A stretch of DNA of 64,000 nucleotides, taken from contig JAPFDS010000070.1 in NCBI GenBank assembly GCA_026168805.1, positions 1 through 64,000 on the forward strand, read 5' to 3'. Shown piece after piece: positions 17,666 to 26,906 of this stretch. The DNA comes from Caryophanales bacterium. Its GTDB lineage: Bacteria; Bacillota; Bacilli; Bacillales; Amphibacillaceae. Position numbers and translations under genes: made by a program. The notes under the pieces are model-generated. The model searched no databases, was not told where the DNA came from, and saw only the letters and a list, made by a program, of their open reading frames with translations. The first letter of the stretch is position 1. Each line of letters opens with the position of its first letter.

Positions 17666-17693
17666 TTGCAAGTCTGCATATAGCTACTATAAT
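17666..17693 (+). promoter_or_regulatory. Promoter of NERD gene 2
   Basis: TTGCAA (17666-17671), 16-nt spacer and TATAAT (17688-17693). The predicted transcript starts near 17700, which rules out efficient use of an ATG at 17701 and supports the start at 17740. Confidence 0.65.
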
Positions 17694-17739
17694 ATGTAGC
17701 ATGCAGCATTTAAAACTACTAAAAGAAAGGAATAAAGGT

Positions 17740-18651
17740 ATGAAAGTTGGTAATTTCTCATCTCTACAAGTTCTCTCCTACTTAGAACCTCGAATGAACT
17801 TATCTAATTCTGAAAGAAACAAACGACAAAACCTGTATAAAGGATTTGATGGTGAACAAGCGGTTTACAATCGTTTGATCCAGCAACTACCACCGAGTTA
17901 TCATATCCTAACTGACCTCCTACTTTCACACAACACTTCAGAATTTCAAATTGATCTACTTTTGATTGGCGAAAACACTATTTTCCCGTTGGAAGTAAAA
18001 AATTATGAGGGCGACTTCATTATTCAAAATGATAATTGGTATGCTGTACCATCGCAAAACGAAATTCGAAACCCACTTCATCAGTTAAAGAGAATGGAAA
18101 TATTGCTCCGAAAATTATTAAAGAAAGGAAATTTTAACTTCTCCATTAAACCGTATATACTATTCATCCATCCGGAATTCCAGCTGTACCAAGCTCTACC
18201 TGATTTCCCCTTCGTTTTCCCTACACAAATCAACCGATTTATTCGCTCATTTACATCTTCACCTTTTCAATCAAATTCGCATCACAATCGTTTAGTTACG
18301 TTTTTTGAAAACCAGCGTCTGTCCCGGTCTGCTCACGAGCGATTACCAAAATATGCGTATGAGAAATTGAAGAAAGGAGTTGTTTGTCAGGAGTGTTCTC
18401 ACTTTTTGGAGGTTTTAAATAAAAAATATTTAGTATGTCATAACTGTCAATCAACTGAACCATTAGAAATAGCTATTAAGAGGAATATCGTTGAATTCAT
18501 AACACTTTTTCCGAATGAAAAAATAACAACAAATGTTATTCATGATTGGTGTAATGGCATACATTCTAAAAGAGTCATTCGTCGATTATTGAAATTATTT
18601 TTACAACCTGTTGGAGTTAACAACCATAGATATTATGTGGTTAAACAGTAA
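17740..18651 (+). CDS. NERD-domain nuclease-like protein 2
   Basis: The 303-residue protein is close to NERD protein 1 along its whole length. It has the NERD domain with Glu39 (GEQA), Asp72 (FQIDLLLI), Glu85/Lys87 (LEVKNYEG) and EIRNPLHQLKR, then a zinc ribbon (C216/C219, C233/C236) and the C-terminal EFITLFPNEKITTNVIHDWC segment. The start at 17740 is chosen because AAAGAAAGGA lies at normal distance, the promoter lies just before 17700, and the N-terminus then lines up with paralogue 1. A 9-unit repeat array of a different family (B) begins 20 bp after the stop codon. Function beyond the fold is inferred. Confidence 0.85.
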   Translation: MKVGNFSSLQVLSYLEPRMNLSNSERNKRQNLYKGFDGEQAVYNRLIQQLPPSYHILTDLLLSHNTSEFQIDLLLIGENTIFPLEVKNYEGDFIIQNDNWYAVPSQNEIRNPLHQLKRMEILLRKLLKKGNFNFSIKPYILFIHPEFQLYQALPDFPFVFPTQINRFIRSFTSSPFQSNSHHNRLVTFFENQRLSRSAHERLPKYAYEKLKKGVVCQECSHFLEVLNKKYLVCHNCQSTEPLEIAIKRNIVEFITLFPNEKITTNVIHDWCNGIHSKRVIRRLLKLFLQPVGVNNHRYYVVKQ

Positions 18652-18671
18652 AACTACCTTTATATAAAACA

Positions 18672-19132
18672 CTCATGACTTCTAAAGGCACAAATACAGC
18701 TGGGAGGGGTCATGAGAGGCGCGCTCATGACTTCTAAAGGCACAAATACAGCTGGGAGGGGTCATGAGAGGCGCGCTCATGACTTCTAAAGGCACAAATA
18801 CAGCTGGGAGAGGTCATGAGAGGCGTGCTCATGACTCCTAAAGCCACAATTACAGCTGGGAGGGGTCATGAGAACCACGCTCATGACTTCTAAAGACACG
18901 AATACAGCTGGGAAGGGTCATGAGAGGCGCGCTCATGACTTCTAAAGGCACAAATACAGCTGGGAGGGGTCATGAGAGGCGCGCTCATGACTTCTAAAGG
19001 CACAAATACAGTTGGGAGAGGCCATGAGAGGCGTGCTCATGACTTCTAAAGCCACAATTACAGCTGGGAGGGGTCATGAGAGGCGCGCTCATGACTTCTA
19101 AAGCCACAATTACAGCTGGGAGGGGTCATGAG
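18672..19132. repeat. Tandem palindromic repeat array, family B (9 units)
   Basis: CTCATGAC recurs at 18672, 18724, 18776, 18828, 18880, 18932, 18984, 19036 and 19088, exactly 52 bp apart each time. Every unit is CTCATGAC, 29 nt, GTCATGAG, 7 nt, so each arm can pair within its unit or with the next unit across the AGGCGCG spacer. Several units are identical, implying recent expansion or gene conversion; variants cluster in pairs. The array starts 20 bp after NERD gene 2 and runs into the hairpin at 19132. It fills all of 18652-19165. Confidence 0.95.
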
Positions 19133-19161
19133 TAAACCACATCCTCCAGGATGTGGTTTAC
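19132..19161. terminator. Perfect 13-bp hairpin 3' of aldo/keto reductase gene
   Basis: GTAAACCACATCC and GGATGTGGTTTAC flank a TCCA loop, between the repeat array and the 3' end of the reductase gene. No long T-tract follows, so termination efficiency is uncertain. Confidence 0.6.
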
Positions 19162-19165
19162 AAGT

Positions 19166-19990
19166 CTATCTCATATGCATTTCATTCGGCAATTGGTTGT
19201 TGCGCTCTCCACGATCGAGTTCGGAGATTCTTTGCATGTCCACATCGCTCAATTCAAAGTCGAACACATTCAAGTTTTCTTCCATTCGACTTGGGGTTAC
19301 TGTTTTTGGAATGACGACAACGTCTGTCTGGACGTGCCAGCGCAAAATAATTTGACCTGGAGTTTTGTCGTGTGCACGAGCGATTTCTTGAATGACTTCG
19401 TTTTCTAGCACGTGGGTTCCGTTCATGAGTGGGCTGTAAGCTTCGAGTTGAATGTCATGTTTTTCACAAAATGCTTTCAACTCACTTTGTTGCAAGTACG
19501 GGTGGTATTCTACTTGGTTGACTGCTGGTTTCACTTCACACTCTGCAAAAATGCGCTCTAAATGCTCGATATTAAAGTTACACACACCAATTGCTTTTAC
19601 GCGGCCGTCCTTATATAATTTCTCAAGTGCTTGATAGGTTTCTACATACGTATCAAACTTTGGCGCCGGCCAGTGCACTAAATAGAGATCAACATAATCC
19701 AAACCTAGTCTCTCAAGGCTCTCATCAAACGCACGCAATGTATTGTCATACCCTTGATCCGCATTCCATACTTTTGTTGTCACAAATAACTCTTCACGTG
19801 GCACATCACTTTCGGCAATTGCTTGCCCAACTCCACGTTCGTTTCCATACACTTTTGCTGTATCAATCAGACGATACCCTTTATCAATTGCTTGTTTCAC
19901 GACGTCGGCAGCTTCCTCATCCGGAATCTTCCAGACGCCATACCCAAGTTGCGGAATTTCAACACCATTGTTTAACGTTTTAATATTCAA
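19166..19990 (-). CDS. Aldo/keto reductase
   Basis: An NADPH-dependent carbonyl reductase of the YtbE/YvgN type, about 274 residues, (beta/alpha)8 barrel. The catalytic tetrad is complete: Asp43 and Tyr48 in RLIDTAKVYGNE, Lys73 in VTTKVWN, His106 in LVHWP. Other family motifs are GVCNFNIEHLE and the cofactor-binding VVIPKTVTPSRMEENL. The start is the TTG at 19990, placed because GGGAGTG precedes it; the longer GTG start overlaps that site. Cytosolic, probably aldehyde detoxification; the exact substrate cannot be read from sequence. Single gene, not linked to its neighbours. Confidence 0.92.
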   Translation of the reverse strand: MNIKTLNNGVEIPQLGYGVWKIPDEEAADVVKQAIDKGYRLIDTAKVYGNERGVGQAIAESDVPREELFVTTKVWNADQGYDNTLRAFDESLERLGLDYVDLYLVHWPAPKFDTYVETYQALEKLYKDGRVKAIGVCNFNIEHLERIFAECEVKPAVNQVEYHPYLQQSELKAFCEKHDIQLEAYSPLMNGTHVLENEVIQEIARAHDKTPGQIILRWHVQTDVVVIPKTVTPSRMEENLNVFDFELSDVDMQRISELDRGERNNQLPNEMHMR

Positions 19991-20172
19991 AAAAATCACT
20001 CCCTATGTATGTTTGTTCTTATTCTACCATGAGTGTCTCCCATTTGGATAGATTCAAAGCCTCTTTTATCCATCGACAAATTGTGTGATGCTCGTAAAAA
20101 ACCTAGATTGTTTTGTCGTTTTTTGTTATATGTATGTTAAGATATAGCTATTAAATTGTAAGGAGAACGTAT

Positions 20173-20925
20173 ATGACTACCTATTTTATAATTGTGTTTT
20201 TTATTTTTGGTACTGTGTTTGGTTCGTTTTTTAATGTTGTTGGTTTGCGTGTTCCCAAAGGAATTCTCTTTCGTTCTGATCGATCATATTGCCCGACATG
20301 TAACGAACAATTGCGAGCATTTGAACTGATTCCTATTGTCTCCTACATCTTTCAAAAAGGAAAATGCCGCCACTGTAAGAGTCATATTTCCTTTATCTAT
20401 CCATTTATTGAATTATCTACTGGACTATTGTTTGCATATGCTTTTATCCATTTTGGCTTTACCCTTGAGCTCATCACAGCAATTCTTTTCATTAGCATGT
20501 TGATGATCCTCTTTGTAACAGATATTTCGTACATGCTCATCCCGAATAAAATCTTACTTTTCTTCTCACCCTTTCTCCTCGTAATGCGCATAATTTCTCC
20601 ATTAGAACCTTGGTATGACATGCTCATTGGTGCATCTGTAGGCTTTGTTGTGCTTTCAGCCATTATACTCGTGAGCAAAGGTGGAATGGGCGGAGGAGAT
20701 ATGAAGCTTTTTGTCGTTCTTGGGATTGTCCTTGGATGGAAAGCAACACTATTTACGCTGTTTTTAGCAGCTTTATTAGGAACTGTCATTGGCGGAGTGA
20801 TTATGCTCATTCAAAAAGCAGATCGCAAACAACCGATTCCATTCGGGCCCTATATTATCACCGCGGCTTTGCTCAGTTATTTTTATGGTGAACAAATTAT
20901 TTCGATGTATCTCTCTCTTTTTTAA
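20173..20925 (+). CDS. Prepilin peptidase (PilD/ComC type)
   Basis: A membrane aspartic protease of 250 residues that cleaves and N-methylates type IV prepilins. The N-terminal cytoplasmic zinc-binding domain has C40/C43 and C65/C68. The catalytic aspartates are Asp117 in VTDISYMLIPN and Asp176 in GGGDMKL, at family spacing, within about eight membrane segments. AAGGAGAACGTAT precedes the ATG. It lies directly upstream of the pilus operon on the same strand and should process the prepilins encoded at 26907, 29771, 30206 and 30642. The MITE-like element and the leader RNA separate it from the operon. Confidence 0.95.
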   Translation: MTTYFIIVFFIFGTVFGSFFNVVGLRVPKGILFRSDRSYCPTCNEQLRAFELIPIVSYIFQKGKCRHCKSHISFIYPFIELSTGLLFAYAFIHFGFTLELITAILFISMLMILFVTDISYMLIPNKILLFFSPFLLVMRIISPLEPWYDMLIGASVGFVVLSAIILVSKGGMGGGDMKLFVVLGIVLGWKATLFTLFLAALLGTVIGGVIMLIQKADRKQPIPFGPYIITAALLSYFYGEQIISMYLSLF

Positions 20926-20936
20926 ACAATATGTGG

Positions 20937-21050
20937 GTGAAATTCATAATTACCAAAATCAGCTATGTCAATACATCATGAAGTTTCGAACGCTTCAACG
21001 TAACTACAGACGTGCATGAAATAGCATAAAATACGTATTATGAAATTCAC
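20937..21050. mobile_element. MITE-like palindromic element, copy 1
   Basis: A 114-bp non-coding element bounded by GTGAAATTCATAAT and ATTATGAAATTCAC (13 of 14 positions complementary). It is homologous along its length to the 116-bp element at 60641-60756 and to a decayed fragment near 54805. It has no ORF, and the inner palindrome is more eroded than in copy 2. Confidence 0.7.
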
Positions 21051-21126
21051 TAATGTACCAATAAATGATTAAATTCACACCTTTGTCGATAAATCTTATT
21101 ATTTCCCAGGAAATGTCATTATTCAA

Positions 21127-21155
21127 TTGACTATATTTCCTGTTGTTGGTAAAAT
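21127..21155 (+). promoter_or_regulatory. Promoter of type IV pilus operon leader
   Basis: TTGACT (21127-21132), 17-nt spacer, TAAAAT (21150-21155). This would give a leader of about 190 nt before the first operon gene. Confidence 0.65.
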
Positions 21156-21161
21156 ATAGGT

Positions 21162-21304
21162 GTAAGGTCCTAGGGGAAAAATCACATATTGTTTACATAT
21201 AAAAGGAAGCGATGAACATACGAAATTCTAATTGGCACAATATTCGTATCGAGCTAGTTGTGCAACCGGCCTTTACGAAACTTTGCTTTCGTAAAGGCCT
21301 TTTT
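21162..21304 (+). promoter_or_regulatory. Candidate attenuator leader RNA of pilus operon
   Basis: Between the promoter and the VanW-like gene the leader has a GCACAA/TTGTGC hairpin (21235-21263) followed by a strong terminator (21268-21304), with the operon start codon only 48 nt further on. Transcription must pass the terminator to express the pilus genes, so conditional readthrough is likely. It matches no riboswitch class I can recall. Confidence 0.5.
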
Positions 21305-21319
21305 AAAACGCTTTTTTAA
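21212..21319 (+). CDS. Possible 35-residue leader peptide
   Basis: An ATG at 21212 with AAAAGGAAGCG just upstream opens 35 codons ending at 21319. The frame runs through both leader hairpins and the terminator, so translation would control folding of the terminator. The peptide begins MNIRNSNWHNIRIE and is basic and hydrophobic at its end. There is no codon run of a single amino acid as in classical amino-acid attenuators. It may be fortuitous. Confidence 0.4.
   Translation: MNIRNSNWHNIRIELVVQPAFTKLCFRKGLFKTLF
21268..21304 (+). terminator. Intrinsic terminator inside operon leader
   Basis: GGCCTTTACGAAA and TTTCGTAAAGGCC pair perfectly over 13 bp around CTTTGC, followed by five T residues. 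Confidence 0.85.
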
Positions 21320-21352
21320 AGCAAACTATCCATGTAGAGGAGTTCATACGCA

Positions 21353-22825
21353 ATGATACACAAGAAAATCTTATCATATATTGTCATATGTGTAGCCGTT
21401 CTTGCACCTCTCTTATTTATTGCTACACCAGAGGCTAGTGCAAATTATCCTAAGGGCTCCCAAATTGCTGGTGAGTATATTGAAGGTAAAACGGATCAAG
21501 AAGTACGCGATGTACTAGAAGATGCGATTGAAGCATGGCAGGCAGAGGACGATCTCGTCATTAAAAGTGAATATGAAGTCTTTGAACTACCACGCGAGGC
21601 ATTTGTGTTTGACATCGATGCTACGATTCAAGAATTTACCGAAAAAACGAAACGAAAACTAACGTCGTTTTTTATAAAACCTAAAAATGTGAAGATTTCG
21701 CTGCATGTCAAATTAGACCCATCAAACGACACTGTTCAACAAATGAAAAATATTGATTATATGAATACGGATGAAACATTCACAAGCGCTACTCGTATTG
21801 CGAGTGAGCTTGAAAAAAGTGACATCTCCATTGTATATACAGATGAAGACGCAATTCCATTCAAAACGATTTCAGAAGTAACGATTGATTTAGACGAACT
21901 AACAGATACTACTTTCATAGAATCGTTAAAAGCGTTAGATAAACATAAAATTCAAGCAAATGATTCATTCAGTTTGATCCAGCAAATTGATTTTGATGGC
22001 CGAAAGTCGATGAACAAAGAAGTAAGTTATGTTGCTGGTGAAATGTATCACTTATTTTTACAAACAAATTTTCAAATTGCAGAAAGACACATGAATGATC
22101 GACTGCCTAATAAGGCAAAGCCTGGACTAGATGCAATGATCGATCTCGAAGAAAACAAAGATTTAGTTGTGGTCAATCCAAATGATATTTCATTTATTTT
22201 CAATGTGGAAGAAACAAACGATGAGGAATTAACTATCTCGCTCAAAACTGCATATCACAAGTATTCCTATGACGTTGAGCTCGAAGAAAAGGAAATTGAA
22301 CCTCGTACGGTGTACCGTTACGATGAAAATTTAGAATATGGTGAAGAAAAACTCATTCAACAGGGTGTCCCAGGTACGAGTGTCATCGTCGAAAGGTCCA
22401 TGTATAACAAAAACGATGATTTCCGTCATACAGAATTTATGAGCCATGACATTTATACACTTATTCCGACAATCGTAGTCGTTTCTACAACAGATGAAGA
22501 AACCGATCAAGAGGAAACCATTGAAGAACAAGTGGATGAACTCGAAGATACCGTGAGTGCATTTGAAGAAGAGCTTGCTGAAGTACGAGAAGATGCGGAT
22601 GCGGAAGCGAGTGAAACGATCGTTTCCCTAACTGAACAACTCGAAGATATCCAACAGCAACAAGCTGAATTTATGCAATTAATTATTGCTTTACAGGAAC
22701 AAATAGATGACAACACCCATGCTTCGGATGACTTTGATGACCTATATGAAAATCTTGAAGAACGACTAACAACAATCGATGAACAGCTAGATGCACTCGA
22801 AGAAAAAATGAGCGGGCTTGAATAA
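21353..22825 (+). CDS. Secreted VanW/G5-like protein of pilus locus
   Basis: The 490-residue protein has a signal peptide (cleavage likely after the ASA near residue 31). It then has a VanW-like region with SQIAGEYIEGKT, and a G5-like strand pair near 320-345 (VYRYDENLEYGEEKLIQQG and PGTSVIVERSMYN). The C-terminal 95 residues (about 395-490) are a Glu-rich coiled coil. VanW-family proteins often head type IV pilus loci in Gram-positive bacteria and are thought to act at the cell wall; the coiled coil may bring it to the pilus exit. GAGGAGTTCATACGCA precedes the ATG. It is 30 nt upstream of the PilB gene and behind the leader terminator. Confidence 0.8.
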   Translation: MIHKKILSYIVICVAVLAPLLFIATPEASANYPKGSQIAGEYIEGKTDQEVRDVLEDAIEAWQAEDDLVIKSEYEVFELPREAFVFDIDATIQEFTEKTKRKLTSFFIKPKNVKISLHVKLDPSNDTVQQMKNIDYMNTDETFTSATRIASELEKSDISIVYTDEDAIPFKTISEVTIDLDELTDTTFIESLKALDKHKIQANDSFSLIQQIDFDGRKSMNKEVSYVAGEMYHLFLQTNFQIAERHMNDRLPNKAKPGLDAMIDLEENKDLVVVNPNDISFIFNVEETNDEELTISLKTAYHKYSYDVELEEKEIEPRTVYRYDENLEYGEEKLIQQGVPGTSVIVERSMYNKNDDFRHTEFMSHDIYTLIPTIVVVSTTDEETDQEETIEEQVDELEDTVSAFEEELAEVREDADAEASETIVSLTEQLEDIQQQQAEFMQLIIALQEQIDDNTHASDDFDDLYENLEERLTTIDEQLDALEEKMSGLE

Positions 22826-22854
22826 GCTTCTATGGACAGAAAGTGGTGAGGAAC

Positions 22855-24510
22855 ATGAGAAAAAAGAGACTCGGTGATTTACTGGTCGATTCCAATTTAA
22901 TTACGGAGGAGCAATTATCGATCGCACTCGAACATAAATTACCTCATGAAAAATTAGGCGATACGTTTGTACGGGAAGGCTATATTACCGAGCAACAACT
23001 CATTGAGGTGCTTGAGTTTCAACTCGGCATCCCACATATTAACATTTACCAATATCCAATTGACCTTAAAGCCGTTCATCTCGTTCCACGCGAAATGGCC
23101 AAAAGACATCAAGTCATGCCGATTCGAATCGATGACAATCAGTTGGTTATTGCGATGGCTGACCCAATGGACTATTTTGCTATCGAAGAGTTACGACTCG
23201 TCACTGGATATCAAATTGTTCCTGCAATTGCGACAACAGAAGCCGTTCAACAAACAATTAATAAATTTTACGATATTGAAGAAACCCTTGATGAAGCAAT
23301 GGAAGACTTTTTACCAAGTAAATCGGTTGAAGAATCGGAAATTACCGATGAAGACTCTCCAATTGTACGACTCGTGAATCAAATCATTACGAGTGCAGTA
23401 ACATTGCGAGCAAGTGATATTCACTTTGATCCTCAAGAAACGGATTTTAGAATTCGGTACCGCATTGACGGACAACTGCGTACACAGCGAACGTTGCCGA
23501 AAGATATGCAAAAAGTAATTACCGCACGCTTAAAAATTATGGCAAATTTAAATATTACGGACAACCGACAGCCGCAAGATGGACGCATCAAAATGGAAGT
23601 CAACTATAAACCCATTGATATGCGTGTCTCGACACTTCCATCTATTTTCGGAGAAATTGTCGTTATGCGTATTCTTGACCTGAGCCAAGCGCTGACCGGA
23701 CTCGACAATATTGGGTTTACAAAAGAAAATGAAGCACTGTTTCGTTCGATGATTACTCAACCAAATGGCATCGTGCTCATGACTGGGCCAACAGGTTCCG
23801 GAAAGTCGACGACACTTTATGCTGCATTAAACCAATTAAATGATGAGCAAGTAAACATTATTACCGTGGAAGATCCTGTCGAATATCAACTGGCCGGGAT
23901 TAACCAAGTACAAGTAAATGAACAAATCGGGATGACGTTTGCGGCAGGACTTCGCTCCATCCTTCGACAAGATCCAGACATCATCATGGTCGGGGAAATT
24001 CGAGATTTTGATACCGCACAAATTAGTGTGCGAGCATCACTCACAGGGCACCTTGTTTTAAGTACGCTTCATACAAACAGTGCTGTTGCAGCCCTCACAC
24101 GACTTTTAGATATGGGAGTTGAGAAGTTCCTACTTGCCTCTTCCTTATCTGGCGTCGTCGCTCAACGGTTGGTCAGACGAGTATGCCGTGACTGTGAAGA
24201 AACGGTTGAAGCGACTGCACATGAAAAAGAAATCTTTCAGAAAGCACAGCTAGAAATTGATACGGTGAAAAAAGGCAAAGGCTGTTCCACGTGCCACGAC
24301 TCTGGATATCGTGGTCGGATTGCGATTCAAGAAGTACTACCGATTGATTCGGCTATTCGAGACTTCATCATGCAATCTCGAAGTGCGGATGAGATTCGCA
24401 CATATGTAAAAGAACAAGGAATGAAATTCTTAATAGATGATGGACTGCTCAAAGTAAAACAAGGTTTAACAACGACGGAAGAAGTATTACGTGTAGCAAC
24501 TACAGATTAG
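22855..24510 (+). CDS. pilB: Type IV pilus assembly ATPase PilB
   Basis: Cytoplasmic GspE/PilB ATPase of 551 residues that powers pilus extension. An N-terminal MshEN-like domain (about 1-150, where c-di-GMP binds in some homologues) precedes the ATPase core. Visible are Walker A GPTGSGKSTT near 313, the Asp box, Walker B DPDIIMVGEIRD, the His box (GHLVLSTLHTNSA) and the zinc-binding tetracysteine (CRDC ... CSTC). I place the start at the ATG at 22855 after GGTGAGG, not the overlapping GTG. Second gene of the operon, followed after 11 nt by the PilT gene. Confidence 0.94.
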   Translation: MRKKRLGDLLVDSNLITEEQLSIALEHKLPHEKLGDTFVREGYITEQQLIEVLEFQLGIPHINIYQYPIDLKAVHLVPREMAKRHQVMPIRIDDNQLVIAMADPMDYFAIEELRLVTGYQIVPAIATTEAVQQTINKFYDIEETLDEAMEDFLPSKSVEESEITDEDSPIVRLVNQIITSAVTLRASDIHFDPQETDFRIRYRIDGQLRTQRTLPKDMQKVITARLKIMANLNITDNRQPQDGRIKMEVNYKPIDMRVSTLPSIFGEIVVMRILDLSQALTGLDNIGFTKENEALFRSMITQPNGIVLMTGPTGSGKSTTLYAALNQLNDEQVNIITVEDPVEYQLAGINQVQVNEQIGMTFAAGLRSILRQDPDIIMVGEIRDFDTAQISVRASLTGHLVLSTLHTNSAVAALTRLLDMGVEKFLLASSLSGVVAQRLVRRVCRDCEETVEATAHEKEIFQKAQLEIDTVKKGKGCSTCHDSGYRGRIAIQEVLPIDSAIRDFIMQSRSADEIRTYVKEQGMKFLIDDGLLKVKQGLTTTEEVLRVATTD

Positions 24511-24521
24511 GAGGGGTTGGA

Positions 24522-25562
24522 ATGACGTTTGATATCAATGAACTACTACAAATAGCCGTAGCTGAACGAGCTTCTGATTTGCATATCTCTGTAAATTCTC
24601 CCCCCGTTTTTCGCATTGATGGAGAGTTGCATCGTCATGGAGACCAGTTACTCTCAGGTCTTGATACAGAAGATATGGCTGAACAATTGCTTGGTGAGAA
24701 AAATTGGAACGTGTTTCAAAAAGTCGGTGAGTTCGACACTGCCTATGCCCTTGATGACACGGCTCGTTTCCGAGTAAACGTCTTTAAGCAACATCAAACA
24801 GTGAGCATTGCAGCAAGAGTGATTCCAACACATATTCCAACCATTGAAGAGTTGAACATGCCGCAAATTTTGAACGGACTCGCCATGAAACCAAATGGAC
24901 TCATTTTAGTAACCGGGCCAACAGGTTCAGGGAAGTCGACAACATTAGCAGCCATGATTGATTATGTGAATCGACATGTGAAAAAACACATTATTACTCT
25001 TGAAGATCCGATTGAATATTTTCACAACCATAAACAATCAATCATTCAACAACGCGAAATTGGCGTCGATACACAAAAGTTCTCAAGTGGATTGCGTGCC
25101 TCCCTCAGACAAGATCCAGACATCATTTTAGTCGGAGAAATGCGGGATTTAGAAACAATGACAACGGCCATTACAGCAGCGGAAACAGGTCACTTAGTTC
25201 TAGCAACCTTGCACACCAACAGTGCAGCACAAACGATCAACCGAATTATTGACGTGTTTCCACCGCATCAACAAGAACAAATTCGGATTCAACTCGCGTC
25301 CGTACTTGAAGCAGTTATTTCACAACGATTGTTCAAACGCGAAGACGGACCAGGACGTATCGCGGCTACTGAAATTTTACTCGGAGTCCCTGCAGTGGCA
25401 AACTTAATTCGAAATGAAAAAGTAGACCAGCTGAACAACGTCTTGCAAACGAGTAAATCCCAAGGGATGCACACGCTCGATATGTCGATCAATCAAATGA
25501 TTGCGAATGGCCAAATCTCAAATGAACAAGCACGAGAATATCTAGGGAATCAAGGGTACTAG
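24522..25562 (+). CDS. pilT: Twitching ATPase PilT
   Basis: Retraction ATPase of 346 residues. It has Walker A GPTGSGKST (132-140), Walker B DPDIILVGEMRD, HLVLATLHTNSAAQTINRI and the PilT-type C-terminal region, but lacks the MshEN domain and tetracysteine of PilB. Its presence separates this locus from ComG-type competence pseudopili, which have no PilT, and predicts a retractile pilus for twitching or adhesion. TTAGGAGGGGTTGGA precedes the ATG. The gene ends 2 nt before the PilC start. Confidence 0.94.
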   Translation: MTFDINELLQIAVAERASDLHISVNSPPVFRIDGELHRHGDQLLSGLDTEDMAEQLLGEKNWNVFQKVGEFDTAYALDDTARFRVNVFKQHQTVSIAARVIPTHIPTIEELNMPQILNGLAMKPNGLILVTGPTGSGKSTTLAAMIDYVNRHVKKHIITLEDPIEYFHNHKQSIIQQREIGVDTQKFSSGLRASLRQDPDIILVGEMRDLETMTTAITAAETGHLVLATLHTNSAAQTINRIIDVFPPHQQEQIRIQLASVLEAVISQRLFKREDGPGRIAATEILLGVPAVANLIRNEKVDQLNNVLQTSKSQGMHTLDMSINQMIANGQISNEQAREYLGNQGY

Positions 25563-25564
25563 CT

Positions 25565-26779
25565 ATGTTGATGTTTAAATATACTGGCCGCAAAAAAGAC
25601 GGTTCCTTGGCAAAAGGAACGATGCAAGGAAATTCAGCCCACGAAATTAAACAAAAATTGCGCGATGATGGGATTAGTCCGAGAGAAATTATCGAAACAA
25701 AAGCAACAATCTTTAACCGCGACCTATCTTTTGGTGGTGGCAGAGTAAAAAATGAGCATTTCGTGATTTATTGCCGGCAATTTGCAACATTAATTCGGGC
25801 TGGGGTATCGATTCTCGAAGCGACAGAAATTTTAGCCGAACAAACTGAAGCGAAGAAACTTAAAGCTGTTTTAGGAGACGTTCGTCAAGACATTATTGGC
25901 GGAACGGCCTTTTCAGATGCTGCCGAAAAACATCCGAAGGTCTTCCCTTCCCTCTTTATCAACATGATTCGGGCTGGGGAAATGACGGGAAACTTGGATC
26001 AATCATTAGAAGAACTCGCAACATATTACGAAAAGCAACATTCGCTTAAGAAAAAGATTCAATCAACACTTGCGTATCCTGCTATTTTAACGGTCCTAAT
26101 TATTGCCGTTGTTATCTTTTTAATCGTTGCGATTATCCCACAATTCTCGGCCGTATTTGATCAATTTGGTGGAGAATTGCCAGGAATTACGAAATTTGTA
26201 CTGTCTCTCAGTGACATTTTCCAACAGTTTTGGTGGTTGATCGTACTAGTGGTTGTTGGCGCGATTGGTTTATTCATATTTGCTTATCAAAACAACAAAG
26301 CATTTCACTATTCGGTACATGTTGCTTTGCTAAGAATGCCGAGTTTCGGGAAATTGCTCCAAAAGACAGCAATCGCTCGTATGACACGAACGTTATCATC
26401 CTTATTTACGAGTGCTGTACCGATTCTAAACTCGCTCGGTATTGTCGCAAAAGTCGTGGACAACCCAGTCATTAGTAAAGTTGTTCGCGAAGCACGAGAT
26501 AATTTGGAAAGTGGTGGGACGTTATCCGAACCACTCAAAGAACATTGGGTCTTCCCTCCCCTCGTCCATCAAATGGTCGAAATCGGAGAACAGACAGGAA
26601 CCCTGGATTACATGTTGGAAAAGATTGCCGAGTTTTACGAGGAAGAGGTTGACCGCTCGGTTGATTCCCTGCAGTCACTCATCGAGCCGATTATGATTGT
26701 CGTCTTAGCAGCGGTCGTCGGATTCGTCGTCCTATCAATCATGTTACCGATGTTGTCTGTATTTACGGAGATTCAGTAG
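25565..26779 (+). CDS. pilC: Pilus inner-membrane platform protein PilC
   Basis: Polytopic GspF/PilC protein of 404 residues that couples the ATPases to pilin polymerisation. It has two GspF domains (about 70-195 and 275-398), each with the conserved FARQLATL-like block (here YCRQFATLIRAGVSILEATEIL) and the MIRAGEMTGNLDQSLEELA motif. Three membrane segments lie near 170-195, 220-242 and 375-398. The ATG at 25565 has CAAGGG upstream; a second ATG two codons later is also possible. Translational coupling to the PilT gene is likely from the 2-nt gap. Confidence 0.94.
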   Translation: MLMFKYTGRKKDGSLAKGTMQGNSAHEIKQKLRDDGISPREIIETKATIFNRDLSFGGGRVKNEHFVIYCRQFATLIRAGVSILEATEILAEQTEAKKLKAVLGDVRQDIIGGTAFSDAAEKHPKVFPSLFINMIRAGEMTGNLDQSLEELATYYEKQHSLKKKIQSTLAYPAILTVLIIAVVIFLIVAIIPQFSAVFDQFGGELPGITKFVLSLSDIFQQFWWLIVLVVVGAIGLFIFAYQNNKAFHYSVHVALLRMPSFGKLLQKTAIARMTRTLSSLFTSAVPILNSLGIVAKVVDNPVISKVVREARDNLESGGTLSEPLKEHWVFPPLVHQMVEIGEQTGTLDYMLEKIAEFYEEEVDRSVDSLQSLIEPIMIVVLAAVVGFVVLSIMLPMLSVFTEIQ

Positions 26780-26906
26780 AGGTTTTACATACGTTTAAGG
26801 GGGTGGTTGGGGAAAGAGAAAATGATTGTACAATGTCGGATGCTCCTGTTCTACGTGAACAGTTTCTATCAAAAAATATATGTATCTATTAATGGAGGAA
26901 TGAACA

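Noticed and set aside
18672..19132. CRISPR array
   Set aside because: The whole 52-bp unit is repeated, including the part that would be a spacer; no unique spacers and no cas genes nearby.
21162..21304. c-di-GMP riboswitch before the pilus genes
   Set aside because: I could not find the conserved core of either c-di-GMP riboswitch class; only hairpins and a terminator are visible.
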